64,000 bases of DNA from Pseudomonas sp. MYb327 (GTDB lineage Bacteria > Pseudomonadota > Gammaproteobacteria > Pseudomonadales > Pseudomonadaceae): assembly GCF_040438925.1 (NCBI RefSeq), contig NZ_CP159258.1, positions 3,734,001-3,798,000 of the forward strand. The letters are read 5' to 3'. Below the pieces are notes generated by a model that did not search any database, was not told the DNA's origin, and saw nothing but the letters and a program-made list of their open reading frames with translations. Made by a program: the position numbers and the translations under genes. Shown here piece after piece: positions 7,366-16,459 of this stretch; the stretch's first letter is position 1, and each line of letters opens with the position of its first letter.

Positions 7366-10300
7366 ATGTTCGAAAAAGTCCTGATTGCCAACCGTGGCGC
7401 CATTGCCTGCCGAATCCTGCGCACCTTGCGTGAACTGCATGTTGTCGGCGTCGCCGTGTATTCCGAAGCCGATGCCGCAAGCCTGCACATCCTGCAAGCC
7501 GATGAAGCCCACAGCCTCGGCGAAGGCGCGGCGGCCGGCACGTATCTGGCGGTCGACAAGATCCTCGCCATCGCCAAAGCCACTGGCGCCACAGCGATCC
7601 ATCCCGGCTACGGTTTCCTCTCGGAAAACGCTGCGTTCGCCGAAGCCTGCGAAGCGGCCGATATCGCTTTCATCGGCCCGACGCCAGAGCAATTGCGCGT
7701 GTTCGGCCTCAAGCACACCGCACGTGCCCTGGCCAAGCAACACGGCGTGCCGATGCTTGAAGGCACCGAGTTGCTCGACAGTCTTGAAGCAGCCTTGATT
7801 GCCGGCGAACAGGTCGGCTACCCAGTCATGCTCAAGAGCACCGCCGGCGGTGGCGGTATCGGCATGCGCGTGTGCCGCAGCGCCGCTGAACTGAGCGAAT
7901 CCTTCGAAGCGGTCAAACGCCTTGGCCAGAACAATTTCAGCGACGCTGGCGTGTTCATCGAAAAGTACATCCAGCGCGCCCGGCATTTGGAAGTGCAGGT
8001 GTTTGGCGATGGCCGTGGCGAGGTTATCGCCCTCGGTGTACGGGATTGCTCAGTGCAACGGCGTAACCAGAAAGTCCTTGAGGAAACCCCGGCGCCTAAC
8101 CTGCCAGACGGCATGGCCGATGAACTGTGCGCGGCGGCGATCAAACTGGCCAAAGCCGTGAATTACCGCAGCGCGGGCACCGTCGAGTTCGTATTCGACA
8201 GCGATGCCCAGCGTTTCTATTTCCTCGAAGTGAACACCCGTTTGCAGGTGGAGCACGGCGTCACCGAACAGGTGTGGGGCGTTGATCTGGTGCGCTGGAT
8301 GGTGCAACTGGCGGCCGGTGATCTGCCGCCGTTGAGCGAATTGAGCCAAGGCTTGAAACCACAGGGCCACGCGATTCAGGCGCGATTGTATGCGGAAGAT
8401 CCAGGGCGGGACTTCCAGCCAAGTCCGGGCTTGTTGACCGCGGTGAATTTCCCAGCCGCCAACGGCAAACAACTGCGCATCGACACTTGGGTCGAGGCCG
8501 GTTGCGAGATTCCGCCCTACTTCGATCCGATGATCGCCAAGGTCATCAGTTGGGCATCGACCCGCGAGCAAGCAGCTGCCGATCTGCATCAAGCACTGGG
8601 CGACAGCCTGCTTTATGGCGTTGAAACCAACCGCGATTACCTGCGGCAGATTCTGCTCGATGCACCTTTCGCCAGCGGTCAGCCGTGGACCCGTTGCCTG
8701 GAAGGTCTGGTGTATCAGGCCAACACCTTCGAAGTGCTCAGCGCCGGCACCCAGACCAGCGTTCAGGACTATCCGGGGCGCCTTGGTTACTGGGCGGTGG
8801 GCGTGCCGCCGTCGGGGCCGATGGACAGTCGCGCGTTGCGCCTGGGCAACCTGTTGCTGGGTAACGAGGAAGGTGCCGCCGCACTGGAAATCACCATGAG
8901 CGGGCCTTTGCTGCGCTTCAATTGCGACGCCGTGGTTGCGGTCACGGGCGCGGTGATTCCGCTGACCCTGAACGGTGAAAACGTGCCGATGAACTGCGCA
9001 TTGCTGGTTCCGGCAGGTGCGACGTTGAGCCTCGGCACAATCGCCGGTGCCGGCGCTCGCAGCTATTTGTGCCTGCGCGGCGGCCTGCAAGTGCCGGATT
9101 ATCTGGGCAGCAAAAGCACCTTCACCCTCGGCCAGTTCGGCGGGCATGGCGGTCGCGCTTTGCGGGCCGGGGATGTGTTGCACGTACCGGCCTTGAGTGA
9201 CCGCAGTGTCAATGCGCAGCTGCCTGAACATCAGGTCAGCGAGTTGCCTGCTGTACGGCAGATTCGGGTGATCTACGGCCCACACGGCGCACCGGAATAT
9301 TTCACCGAGAACTACATCGGCACCTTCTTCGCCACCCAGTGGGAAGTGCATTTCAACTCCAGTCGCACCGGCGTACGCCTGATCGGGCCGAAGCCGGAAT
9401 GGGTGCGTGCCGATGGGGGCGAGGCTGGCCTGCATCCGTCGAACATTCACGACAATCCGTACGCGATTGGTGCGGTGGACTTCACAGGCGACATGCCGGT
9501 GATTCTCGGGCCGGATGGCCCGAGCCTGGGCGGGTTTGTCTGCCCGGTGACGGTGATCGAGGCGGATCTTTGGCAGTTGGGGCAATTAAAGGCTGGGGAT
9601 AAAATCCAGTTCGTACCCGTGAATCTTGAAGACGCACGAAAACTCTGTAGGAGCTGGCTTGCCAGCGATGTGGCCCCTACAGACACCGCGTCGACTTCAT
9701 CGCTGGCAAGCCAGCTCCTACAGGGGGTTGTGTCGCCTGTGGTGTTGGATATCGGTCAGGGGGATACGCGGCTGGTCGCGAGGCTGTCGGGCGATACGCA
9801 TTTACTCCTGGAAATCGGCGCGCCAGAGCTCGATCTGGTCTTGCGCTTCCGCGCCCACGCCCTGATGCAAGCGCTGGAAAGTAAAACCCTGCACGGCGTG
9901 ATCGACCTGACGCCGGGTATCCGCTCGCTGCAAGTCCACTACCAACCCGAGCAACTGCCGCTGGCCGATTTGCTCGGTATCGTCGCCGGCGAATGGGACG
10001 CGGTGTGCGCCGCCAAGGACCTGCAAGTACCGTCACGCATCGTTCATCTGCCGCTGTCCTGGGACGACCCGGCCTGTCAGTTGGCGATCGAGAAATACAT
10101 GACCACCGTGCGCAAAGATGCCCCGTGGTGCCCAAGCAACCTGGAGTTCATCCGCCGCATCAACGACCTGCCAAACCTCGACGAAGTGCAGCGCACCGTC
10201 TTCGACGCCAGCTACCTGGTGATGGGCCTGGGCGACGTTTACCTCGGCGCACCGGTGGCCACGCCGCTCGACCCGCGCCATCGCCTGGTGACCACCAAAT

Positions 10301-10980
10301 ACAACCCGGCCCGCACCTGGACCGCGGAAAATTCGGTGGGTATCGGTGGCGCTTACATGTGCGTGTACGGCATGGAAGGCCCCGGCGGTTACCAGTTCGT
10401 GGGGCGAACCTTGCAGATGTGGAACCGCTACCGCGACGTCGCAGCGTTCGATGGCAAACCCTGGCTGTTGCGCTTCTTCGACCAGATCCGTTTCTACCCG
10501 GTGAGTGCCGATGAACTGCTGCGCATTCGCCGGGATTTCCCCCTCGGGCGCTTCGATCTGAACATCGAGCACAGTCAGCTGAACCTGGCGGATTACCAGG
10601 CGTTTCTGGCGAAAGAAGCCGAGACCATTGCCGCGTTTCGTGATCAGCAGAAAGGTGCGTTCAACGCCGAGCGCGAGCGCTGGATTGCCAGTGGCCAGGC
10701 GCATTTCGACAGTGAAGAACGGGTACCCGAAGCGAGTGAGGACACACCGTTGGTCAGCGGTCAACAGAGCGTCGACAGCCATATCGCCGGCAACCTCTGG
10801 CAGGTTCAGGTCGAGGCCGGCAGCCGGGTCGAGGCCGGTGATGTGCTGGTGATTCTGGAGTCGATGAAGATGGAAATCCCGCTGCTCGCGCCGATGGCCG
10901 GCGTGGTCCGGGAGATCCGCGTGCAGCCGGGCTCGGCGGTGCGCGCCGGACAGCGCGTCGTGGTGCTGGAACTCGACTGA
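7366..10980 (+). CDS. Biotin-dependent guanidine carboxylase (urea carboxylase family)
   Basis: A 1204-residue ATP- and biotin-dependent carboxylase making carboxyguanidine (or allophanate from urea). Domains in order are biotin carboxylase (1-446, with KSTAGGGGIGM and the EVNTRLQVEHGVTE block), a carboxyltransferase with KipA-like (about 460-755) and KipI-like (about 790-1050) halves, and biotinyl carrier with ESMKM (Lys1168). Asp705 in VDFTGD stands where, from memory, urea carboxylases have Asn; that exchange, plus riboswitch and cgdAB context, favours guanidine as substrate. Residues about 761-786 (LCRSWLASD...SSLASQLLQG) are encoded by an in-frame REPIN between the two carboxyltransferase halves. 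ATG 7366 follows AGGGG. Confidence 0.93.
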   Translation: MFEKVLIANRGAIACRILRTLRELHVVGVAVYSEADAASLHILQADEAHSLGEGAAAGTYLAVDKILAIAKATGATAIHPGYGFLSENAAFAEACEAADIAFIGPTPEQLRVFGLKHTARALAKQHGVPMLEGTELLDSLEAALIAGEQVGYPVMLKSTAGGGGIGMRVCRSAAELSESFEAVKRLGQNNFSDAGVFIEKYIQRARHLEVQVFGDGRGEVIALGVRDCSVQRRNQKVLEETPAPNLPDGMADELCAAAIKLAKAVNYRSAGTVEFVFDSDAQRFYFLEVNTRLQVEHGVTEQVWGVDLVRWMVQLAAGDLPPLSELSQGLKPQGHAIQARLYAEDPGRDFQPSPGLLTAVNFPAANGKQLRIDTWVEAGCEIPPYFDPMIAKVISWASTREQAAADLHQALGDSLLYGVETNRDYLRQILLDAPFASGQPWTRCLEGLVYQANTFEVLSAGTQTSVQDYPGRLGYWAVGVPPSGPMDSRALRLGNLLLGNEEGAAALEITMSGPLLRFNCDAVVAVTGAVIPLTLNGENVPMNCALLVPAGATLSLGTIAGAGARSYLCLRGGLQVPDYLGSKSTFTLGQFGGHGGRALRAGDVLHVPALSDRSVNAQLPEHQVSELPAVRQIRVIYGPHGAPEYFTENYIGTFFATQWEVHFNSSRTGVRLIGPKPEWVRADGGEAGLHPSNIHDNPYAIGAVDFTGDMPVILGPDGPSLGGFVCPVTVIEADLWQLGQLKAGDKIQFVPVNLEDARKLCRSWLASDVAPTDTASTSSLASQLLQGVVSPVVLDIGQGDTRLVARLSGDTHLLLEIGAPELDLVLRFRAHALMQALESKTLHGVIDLTPGIRSLQVHYQPEQLPLADLLGIVAGEWDAVCAAKDLQVPSRIVHLPLSWDDPACQLAIEKYMTTVRKDAPWCPSNLEFIRRINDLPNLDEVQRTVFDASYLVMGLGDVYLGAPVATPLDPRHRLVTTKYNPARTWTAENSVGIGGAYMCVYGMEGPGGYQFVGRTLQMWNRYRDVAAFDGKPWLLRFFDQIRFYPVSADELLRIRRDFPLGRFDLNIEHSQLNLADYQAFLAKEAETIAAFRDQQKGAFNAERERWIASGQAHFDSEERVPEASEDTPLVSGQQSVDSHIAGNLWQVQVEAGSRVEAGDVLVILESMKMEIPLLAPMAGVVREIRVQPGSAVRAGQRVVVLELD
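9645..9724. repeat. REPIN inside the guanidine carboxylase coding sequence
   Basis: CTGTAGGAGCTGGCTTGCCAGCG (from 9645) and its mirror CGCTGGCAAGCCAGCTCCTACAG (to 9723) enclose a roughly 33-bp spacer. It has the same architecture as the intergenic REPINs in this window, but lies within an open reading frame and contributes about 26 in-frame codons with no stop. It falls exactly in the linker between the KipA-like and KipI-like parts. Confidence 0.92.
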
Positions 10981-11005
10981 ACCTATTTTGAAAAGGACGA
11001 ACACC

Positions 11006-12784
11006 ATGAACATCGATTTGCAACTCGACGCCCTGCGCAACGCTTACCGCGACGGCAGCACCACGCCACGGCAACTGCTTTTGAGCCTGCGCGATAAAGC
11101 CGCGGCGCTGAACCCGGACTATCACCTGTTCATCCATTTGCTCAGTGTCGAAGAACTGGAACCGTACCTCGCCGCCCTCGACGGCCGCGACCTCGACAGC
11201 CTGCCGCTGTACGGCGTGCCGTTCGCGATCAAGGACAACATCGACCTGGCGGGCATACCGACCACGGCGGCGTGCCCGGCGTATGCCTATGTGCCGGAGC
11301 GTTCGGCGACCATCGTCGAGCAATTACTGGCGCTGGGGGCGATTCCGTTGGGCAAGACCAACCTCGACCAATTCGCTACTGGCCTCAACGGCAGTCGCTC
11401 GCCGTACGGCGTGTGCCCAAACAGCGTGCTGCCGGAGTATCCGTCGGGCGGTTCCAGCGCCGGGTCGTCACTGGCGGTTGCCCTCGGCGTGGCGAGTTTT
11501 TCGCTAGGCACCGACACCGCCGGCTCCGGCCGAGTGCCGGCGGCGTTGAACAACCTGGTGGGAATGAAAGCCAGCAAAGGCTTGATCTCCACAGCGGGCG
11601 TAGTACCGGCCTGTCGCACGCTGGACTGCGTCACCACCTTTACCGCGACCGCCCGTGAGGCCAGTCAGTTGCTGGCGCTCACCGCGCACCTCGACCCACG
11701 GGACGCTTACAGCCGCAGCAACCCGTTGTGGAATGACGGCTCGGCGTTCGGTGTGCCGCGCCCGTTCCGTTTTGGTGTACCGCGTGCGCAAGACCTGGAG
11801 TTTTTCGGCTGCGCTGAAGGCCCATTGTTGTTCACGGATGCCATCGACCAACTCAAGGCCTTGGGCGGTGAAGCGGTGGAGCTGGATCTGTCACCGTTCC
11901 TGGAAGCGGCGCGCTTGTTGTACGAAGGCCCGTGGGTCGCCGAGCGCTACAGTGTCGCCGGTGAGTTGATGGAGAAAAACCCGGAAGCCGTATTGCCGGT
12001 GATCCGCGCCGTGCTGGCCAAAGCCCCGGCTGTCAACGGCGTGCAGACCTTCCGTGCCCAATATCGACTGCAAGCGCTGAAAGCCTTGTGTGACCAGGCG
12101 CTGCAAGATCTTGATTGCGTGGTCACGCCCACCATCGGCCGACCCGTCACACTGGCGGAGCTTGAAGCCGAACCGGTGCTGCGCAATTCCGAACTGGGTT
12201 ACTACACCAACTTCATGAACCTGCTCGACTACGCCGCCATCGCAGTGCCCAGCGGCTTTATGGACAATGGCCTGCCATGGGGCGTGACGCTGTTTGGGCG
12301 GGCATTTACCGATCAATATTTGTTGAGCGTGGCGGATGGCTTGCAGCGCCACCAAGGTTCGGCCGTGCCTGCGCCGACGACGGCGGCACGCAATGATCGC
12401 GCGCGACTGGTGGTGTGCGGCGCGCACCTGGATGGCCTGGCACTGAACTGGCAATTGAAGCGACGCGGCGCACGGCTGGTCGAAACCACCCAGAGTTCTT
12501 CGGACTATCAACTGTATGCATTGGCCGGCGGCCCGCCGTTTCGCCCGGGCATGGTTCGGGTGAAAGAAGGTGGCGTGGCAATTGCGGTGGAAGTGTGGGA
12601 GTTGCCGAGCAGCGAGTTGGGTTCGTTCCTGACCGCAATTCCCGCGCCACTGGGGCTGGGCAAGGTACAGCTGGCGGATGGTCGCTGGGAAAGCGGATTT
12701 ATCTGTGAGGCTTATGGCTTGGAAGGGGCCGTGAATATCAGTCATCTTGGCGGCTGGCGCGCCTACCTGAAAACCCTCGGCTGA
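11006..12784 (+). CDS. atzF: Allophanate hydrolase
   Basis: A 592-residue amidase-signature enzyme that hydrolyses allophanate to 2 NH3 and 2 CO2, the last step of the guanidine/urea carboxylase route. The Ser-cisSer-Lys triad is visible: Lys76 (VPFAIKDNID), Ser150 (PSGGSSAGS) and Ser174 (GTDTAGSGRVP), with the same 74- and 24-residue spacings as AtzF. A C-terminal domain (about 470-592, beginning RLVVCGAHLDGL) is typical of full-length bacterial allophanate hydrolases, where it processes N-carboxycarbamate. ATG 11006 has AAGGACG upstream; an earlier TTG at 10988 is in frame but unlikely. It is the last gene of the operon, 25 bp after the carboxylase. Confidence 0.95.
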   Translation: MNIDLQLDALRNAYRDGSTTPRQLLLSLRDKAAALNPDYHLFIHLLSVEELEPYLAALDGRDLDSLPLYGVPFAIKDNIDLAGIPTTAACPAYAYVPERSATIVEQLLALGAIPLGKTNLDQFATGLNGSRSPYGVCPNSVLPEYPSGGSSAGSSLAVALGVASFSLGTDTAGSGRVPAALNNLVGMKASKGLISTAGVVPACRTLDCVTTFTATAREASQLLALTAHLDPRDAYSRSNPLWNDGSAFGVPRPFRFGVPRAQDLEFFGCAEGPLLFTDAIDQLKALGGEAVELDLSPFLEAARLLYEGPWVAERYSVAGELMEKNPEAVLPVIRAVLAKAPAVNGVQTFRAQYRLQALKALCDQALQDLDCVVTPTIGRPVTLAELEAEPVLRNSELGYYTNFMNLLDYAAIAVPSGFMDNGLPWGVTLFGRAFTDQYLLSVADGLQRHQGSAVPAPTTAARNDRARLVVCGAHLDGLALNWQLKRRGARLVETTQSSSDYQLYALAGGPPFRPGMVRVKEGGVAIAVEVWELPSSELGSFLTAIPAPLGLGKVQLADGRWESGFICEAYGLEGAVNISHLGGWRAYLKTLG

Positions 12785-12789
12785 GCAGC

Positions 12790-12813
12790 CGTTCCCACGC
12801 GTGCGTGGGAACG
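12790..12813. repeat. Perfect palindrome after the guanidine operon
   Basis: CGTTCCCACGC-GT-GCGTGGGAACG has 11-bp arms and a 2-base centre, starting 6 bases after the allophanate hydrolase stop. This palindrome type is common in Pseudomonas intergenic DNA. It can form a transcript-end hairpin, but there is no U-tract. Confidence 0.7.
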
Positions 12814-12837
12814 ACTTTCAATCATCGCGCGGCAGGT

Positions 12838-12948
12838 TCAATGACCGAACACATCCACCTTCTTGGCCTTCTTGTCCGCGCGTTTTTCAATGGCGGTTTT
12901 CGCCGGTTTTTTCTTCGCTGCTTTCTTTGAATCCATACCTTTGGACAT
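12838..12948 (-). CDS. Small lysine-rich protein, 36 aa
   Basis: A 36-residue, very basic product (13 Lys; segments SKKAAKKKPAKTAIEKRADK and KKAKKVDVFGH). GGAG sits 8 bases before ATG 12948, and the frame ends just before the operon palindrome, which supports a real small gene. Its charge suggests binding to nucleic acid or polyphosphate, but no family domain is recognisable. It is divergently transcribed from the acetyltransferase. Confidence 0.6.
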   Translation of the reverse strand: MSKGMDSKKAAKKKPAKTAIEKRADKKAKKVDVFGH

Positions 12949-13051
12949 GATCTGTGCTCCACACTGACGGGATGTGAGATCAGGTATACACCTATCCTTG
13001 AGTGCGCGTTCTTTTATAATCGCCCGCCTTGCACCCCAACAGTCCGGTCCC

Positions 13052-13489
13052 ATGCCCAGCACCCAATACACACGGCTCGACGAGCCGTTATGGCCGTTGA
13101 TGAACAAGTTTTATCGCGCCCACCAATCATCGATGAAAGCGGTCCGTGACGCACAATTGTGGGTGGCCAGGCGCGACGAAATCGTCGCTGCGTTGTGCTT
13201 GCGTCCGGTGTCCGGAGGGCATTGGCTGACAGGCTTGTTTGTCGATCCGGCCTGCCGAGAACAAGGGGTCGCCGCTGCATTGATTGCCGAAGCGGTGAAA
13301 GACCTCGAACTGCCGGTCTGGCTGTTCTGCCATCCCGATTTGCGTGGCTTTTACGAGCGTCGCGGCTTTACCTTCGATCCGCAAATGCCCTACGCCATGG
13401 TTGAACGACTGAGCCGTTATGCGCGCAGCAAACCGATGATCGCCATGGGCTTAGAACCGTTGGTTAGGACCACCGTCAATAATGTGTGA
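13052..13489 (+). CDS. GNAT family N-acetyltransferase
   Basis: A 145-residue acetyltransferase of the GNAT fold. GLFVDPACREQGVAAALIAE corresponds to motif A, the acetyl-CoA pyrophosphate loop (Q/RxxGxA/G form, here REQGVA), and FYERRGFTFD is the usual motif B end. The start is ATG 13052 (MPSTQYTRLDEPLW), reached by trimming 26 codons of a longer frame with no ribosome site; a TATAAT hexamer at 13015-13020 lies at a suitable distance but lacks a clear -35. The substrate is unknown: nothing in the neighbourhood points to an amino group donor or antibiotic. Confidence 0.85.
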   Translation: MPSTQYTRLDEPLWPLMNKFYRAHQSSMKAVRDAQLWVARRDEIVAALCLRPVSGGHWLTGLFVDPACREQGVAAALIAEAVKDLELPVWLFCHPDLRGFYERRGFTFDPQMPYAMVERLSRYARSKPMIAMGLEPLVRTTVNNV

Positions 13490-13550
13490 TCGACCCAAGA
13501 CTGGCGCGTGCTAGCCTCGCAGTCGACTTTGATTCCGCTCAGGACGCCCC

Positions 13551-14369
13551 ATGAAACCCGCCCTTCTGGCTTTGACGCTGACTGCCCTGCTCACTCCGAT
13601 CCTCAGCCACGCCGGCACGCCGACGGTGTCCGCCGAGCAATACGCCAAGGTGTTGGCCGGCGATTGGCGCGCACCGGAAAACGTCGCGCGCGATGGCTAT
13701 CGTCATCCGCAACAGAGTTTGCAATTTTTTGGTTTAGGTCCGAATCAGACCGTGATCGAAATCACCCCGGGCAATGGCTGGTACAGCGAGTTGCTGGCGC
13801 CGCTACTCCAGGACGAGGGGCATTACATTGCGGCAGTTCAGGCGCCGACCGTCAGTGACTATGCACGCAAGAATGAAGAGAAGCTGAAGAGCAAGTTCGC
13901 CGCCGCGCCTGCGCAGTACGCCAAGGCTCAGGTACTGGAGTTCGATCCGAAAGCCCCGGCATTCGGCCAGCCCGGCTCGGCGGACACGGTGCTGACCTTT
14001 CGTAACGTGCACAACTGGGTACTGGCGGACACGGCGCCGCAGATGTTCGAAGCGTTTTTCAAGGTGCTCAAGCCTGGCGGCGTGCTCGGCGTTGTGGATC
14101 ACCGGGCCAAGGATGGCGCCTCTCTGGAAGACATCAAGCACAGCGGCTACTTGACCACCGACTTCGTGGTCAAACTGGCTACCGATGCCGGGTTCAAGCT
14201 AGAGCAGCAGAGTGAAATCAATGCCAATCCGAAGGACACCAAGGATTACCCGGAAGGCGTGTGGACACTCCCACCGGCGTTGACGCTGGGCGACAAGGAT
14301 CGGGCGAAGTACATGGCGATCGGGGAGTCGGACCGGATGACGTTGCGGTTTGTCAAACCGGTCAAATAA
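13551..14369 (+). CDS. Exported class I SAM-methyltransferase-like protein
   Basis: A 272-residue protein with a cleavable signal peptide (residues 1-22, ending LSHAG) followed by a methyltransferase-like Rossmann domain: VIEITPGNGWYSELLAPLL (motif I-like), SADTVLTFRNVHNW (motif IV region) and FKVLKPGGVLGVVDHRA (motif V/VI-like). An exported SAM-binding enzyme is odd because SAM is cytoplasmic. Proteins of this type are nevertheless widespread in proteobacteria, with unknown activity. AGGACG precedes the ATG. It may be a degenerate or re-purposed fold binding another ligand. Confidence 0.8.
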   Translation: MKPALLALTLTALLTPILSHAGTPTVSAEQYAKVLAGDWRAPENVARDGYRHPQQSLQFFGLGPNQTVIEITPGNGWYSELLAPLLQDEGHYIAAVQAPTVSDYARKNEEKLKSKFAAAPAQYAKAQVLEFDPKAPAFGQPGSADTVLTFRNVHNWVLADTAPQMFEAFFKVLKPGGVLGVVDHRAKDGASLEDIKHSGYLTTDFVVKLATDAGFKLEQQSEINANPKDTKDYPEGVWTLPPALTLGDKDRAKYMAIGESDRMTLRFVKPVK

Positions 14370-14393
14370 CGCCGAAAATCAAATGTGATGGAC

Positions 14394-14933
14394 TCAATCA
14401 TCCGCATTCGGATCAAGGTCCGGGAACATCACCTCGGTAAAGCCGAACTTGCTGAAATCGCTAATGCGCGACGGGTATAACCGGCCGATCAGGTGATCGC
14501 ATTCATGCTGCACCACCCGCGCATGGAATCCCGAGGCCATGCGCACGATCGGCTCGCCCTTGGGATCGAAGCCCTCGTAACGGATGTGTTGATAGCGCTC
14601 CACCGCGCCGCGCAGTCCGGGCACCGACAAGCAACCTTCGAAACCCTCCTCCAGTGTCGGGCTCAGCGGTGTGATCAGCGGATTGATCAGAATCGTCTGC
14701 GGCACCGCTTCAGCGTCCGGATAACGCTCGCTGTGCTCGAAGCCGAAGATCACCAGTTGCAAATCAACGCCGATCTGCGGCGCGGCGAGGCCGACGCCGC
14801 CGACGCTTTCCATGGTCTGGAACATGTCGTCGATCAGCTGCCACAACTCGGGGCTGTCGAACATCTCGGCGGGCACAGGCGGGGCAATGCGCAGCAAGCG
14901 CTCATCACCCATTTTCAGAATTTCACGGATCAT
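14394..14933 (-). CDS. def: Peptide deformylase
   Basis: A 179-residue metallohydrolase that removes the formyl group from nascent N-terminal Met. All three signature motifs are present: [10 protein letters not shown] (motif 1), EGCLS with metal ligand Cys101 (motif 2) and HECDH with His143, Glu144 and His147 (motif 3). The sequence is of the type usually found as an extra deformylase rather than the copy paired with fmt. Its ATG overlaps the stop of the yihY-like gene upstream by 4 bp, so the two are translationally coupled. No fmt or smf gene is near, consistent with a second copy. Confidence 0.95.
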   Translation of the reverse strand: MIREILKMGDERLLRIAPPVPAEMFDSPELWQLIDDMFQTMESVGGVGLAAPQIGVDLQLVIFGFEHSERYPDAEAVPQTILINPLITPLSPTLEEGFEGCLSVPGLRGAVERYQHIRYEGFDPKGEPIVRMASGFHARVVQHECDHLIGRLYPSRISDFSKFGFTEVMFPDLDPNADD

Positions 14934-15892
14934 TTGATGACTTCGTCAGTGGTCGGTTTGATCGAGTGGTCCCGGCCCAGCCCCGATACGTGTTGTTTTG
15001 GCTCAACCACCGGGCCGTTGTCGCCGGGGACTTTTTCGCCTGGGTCCTTGCCCTCTTTGGACATGTGCTCGATCACTGCATTCATCTCGGCGCCGAGCAA
15101 CAGCACGGCGGCAGAAATATAGAAGTACAGCAACAGCACGATGATCGCGCCGATACTGCCATACATGGCGTTGTAGTTGGCGAACTCCTTGACGTACAAA
15201 CCGAAACCCAGCGAGGCGATGATCCACACCACCACCGCCAGCACCGAACCGGGCGTGATAAAGCGAAATTCCTGTTTGACGTCGGGCATCACGTAATAGA
15301 TCAGCGCCACGGCGATCATCAGCAGAATCACGATCACCGGCCAGCGCGCGATGGTCCAGAGCGTGACGATAAAGTATTCGAGGCCGACTTGTGCGGCGAT
15401 CCAGCTCATGACTTGCGGCCCGAGCACCATCAGCGCGGCGGCGATCAGCAACATGCCGGCGATGCCGACGGTGTAGATGATCGACAGCGGAAAACGCTTC
15501 CAGGCCGGGCGGCCTTCGACCACATCGTAGGCGGCGTTCATCGCGCTCATCATCAGCCGCACACCGGCAGAAGCGGTCCACAGGGCAATCACGATACCCA
15601 CCGACAGCAGGCCACCCTTGGACTGCTGAAGCTGATCAATCACCGGATTCACTTGCTCCAGGGCCTGGGGCGGCAGCACCAGTTCCGACTGCAGGCGCAG
15701 CCAGGAGAAGAAGTCTGGCAGGTGCAGAAAGCCGATCAAGGCGATCAGAAAAAGAATGAAGGGGAACAGCGAAAACAGCATTTGATAGGCCAGCGCCGAA
15801 GCATAGGTCGACATCTCGTCGTCGACGAACTCGGTGACCGTGCGCACCATCACACGGTGGATGGGCAGACCTTTCATGTCCGGAAAAATCAT
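14930..15892 (-). CDS. YihY/BrkB family inner-membrane protein
   Basis: A 320-residue polytopic membrane protein of the YihY/BrkB (formerly ribonuclease BN) family, with about six spans. These include [19 protein letters not shown] near residues 40-60 and [19 protein letters not shown] near 270. The conserved [12 protein letters not shown] and [21 protein letters not shown] regions are visible. ATG 15892 ([10 protein letters not shown]) is preferred to two upstream in-frame starts because GGAG lies 7 bases before it. The function of the family is unsettled. It is the first gene of a two-gene unit with def; the C-terminal tail is hydrophilic and Lys/Asp-rich. Confidence 0.88.
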   Translation of the reverse strand: MIFPDMKGLPIHRVMVRTVTEFVDDEMSTYASALAYQMLFSLFPFILFLIALIGFLHLPDFFSWLRLQSELVLPPQALEQVNPVIDQLQQSKGGLLSVGIVIALWTASAGVRLMMSAMNAAYDVVEGRPAWKRFPLSIIYTVGIAGMLLIAAALMVLGPQVMSWIAAQVGLEYFIVTLWTIARWPVIVILLMIAVALIYYVMPDVKQEFRFITPGSVLAVVVWIIASLGFGLYVKEFANYNAMYGSIGAIIVLLLYFYISAAVLLLGAEMNAVIEHMSKEGKDPGEKVPGDNGPVVEPKQHVSGLGRDHSIKPTTDEVIK

Positions 15893-16022
15893 TAGCGTCT
15901 CCATTCGCCGCAATCAAAATGGGGTTGAAGTCGTGGCGACTCAGGGGCTGTTTTCTACATCAAAGTAGTCTACTTGGCGACTTTGAAACAATTTCCGAGC
16001 TCAAGTTCAGGCTGACACAAAA

Positions 16023-16044
16023 ACGGCCATCCGTGGATGGCCGT
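16023..16044 (-). terminator. Intrinsic terminator after the CsbD-like gene
   Basis: ACGGCCATCC-GT-GGATGGCCGT is a 10-bp stem followed on the minus strand by TTTTTGTG. It lies 25 bp past the stop of the CsbD-like gene. Confidence 0.88.
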
Positions 16045-16068
16045 CGCTTACGCTGATCCAAGGCCGGA

Positions 16069-16260
16069 TCAGGCCTTGTCGACGCCTTTTTTAACTGCGT
16101 CCTTGGCTTTGCCCACTGCCTGCTGAGCTTCGCCTTTCTTTTCCTGCACCACGCCTTCGGCGCGCATTTTGTCGTTACCGGTGACCTTGCCAACGCCCTG
16201 TTTGACGTTACCAGCGGCTTCGTTGGCCATGCCTTTTACTTTATCGCCTGTGCTGCCCAT
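16069..16260 (-). CDS. CsbD family stress protein
   Basis: A 63-residue hydrophilic protein of the CsbD family (general stress proteins). It has the repeated pattern [20 protein letters not shown], a GNDKMRAEG core and an alternating Lys/Ala/Glu helix at the end. AGGAG lies 7 bases upstream of the ATG. The gene is monocistronic with its own terminator. CsbD members are small, helical and induced by stationary phase or osmotic stress, but have no known biochemical activity. Promoter elements in 16261-16372 are not clear to me. Confidence 0.92.
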   Translation of the reverse strand: MGSTGDKVKGMANEAAGNVKQGVGKVTGNDKMRAEGVVQEKKGEAQQAVGKAKDAVKKGVDKA

Positions 16261-16459
16261 GGTGTTTCTCCTGTGAACATGTCGATTAATAAAGTGGTTA
16301 CAGAAGGTTGACCGAGGGTATTTACGTGGAGTTTCATTTATTTTTACCGCGACATTTCATCGATCAAAGCAGGTGGGGCTTTATGTTTGCCCGGCAACCC
16401 CCGAGAATGCGCAACGTATTCAGGCTCTGGTGCTGAAGATCCAATCCCGTAGGAATGTT

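Noticed and set aside
13015..13020. TATAAT hexamer before the GNAT gene as a promoter
   Set aside because: The best -35 match (TTGAGT at 12998) is only 11 bases away, and the correctly spaced position has no consensus.
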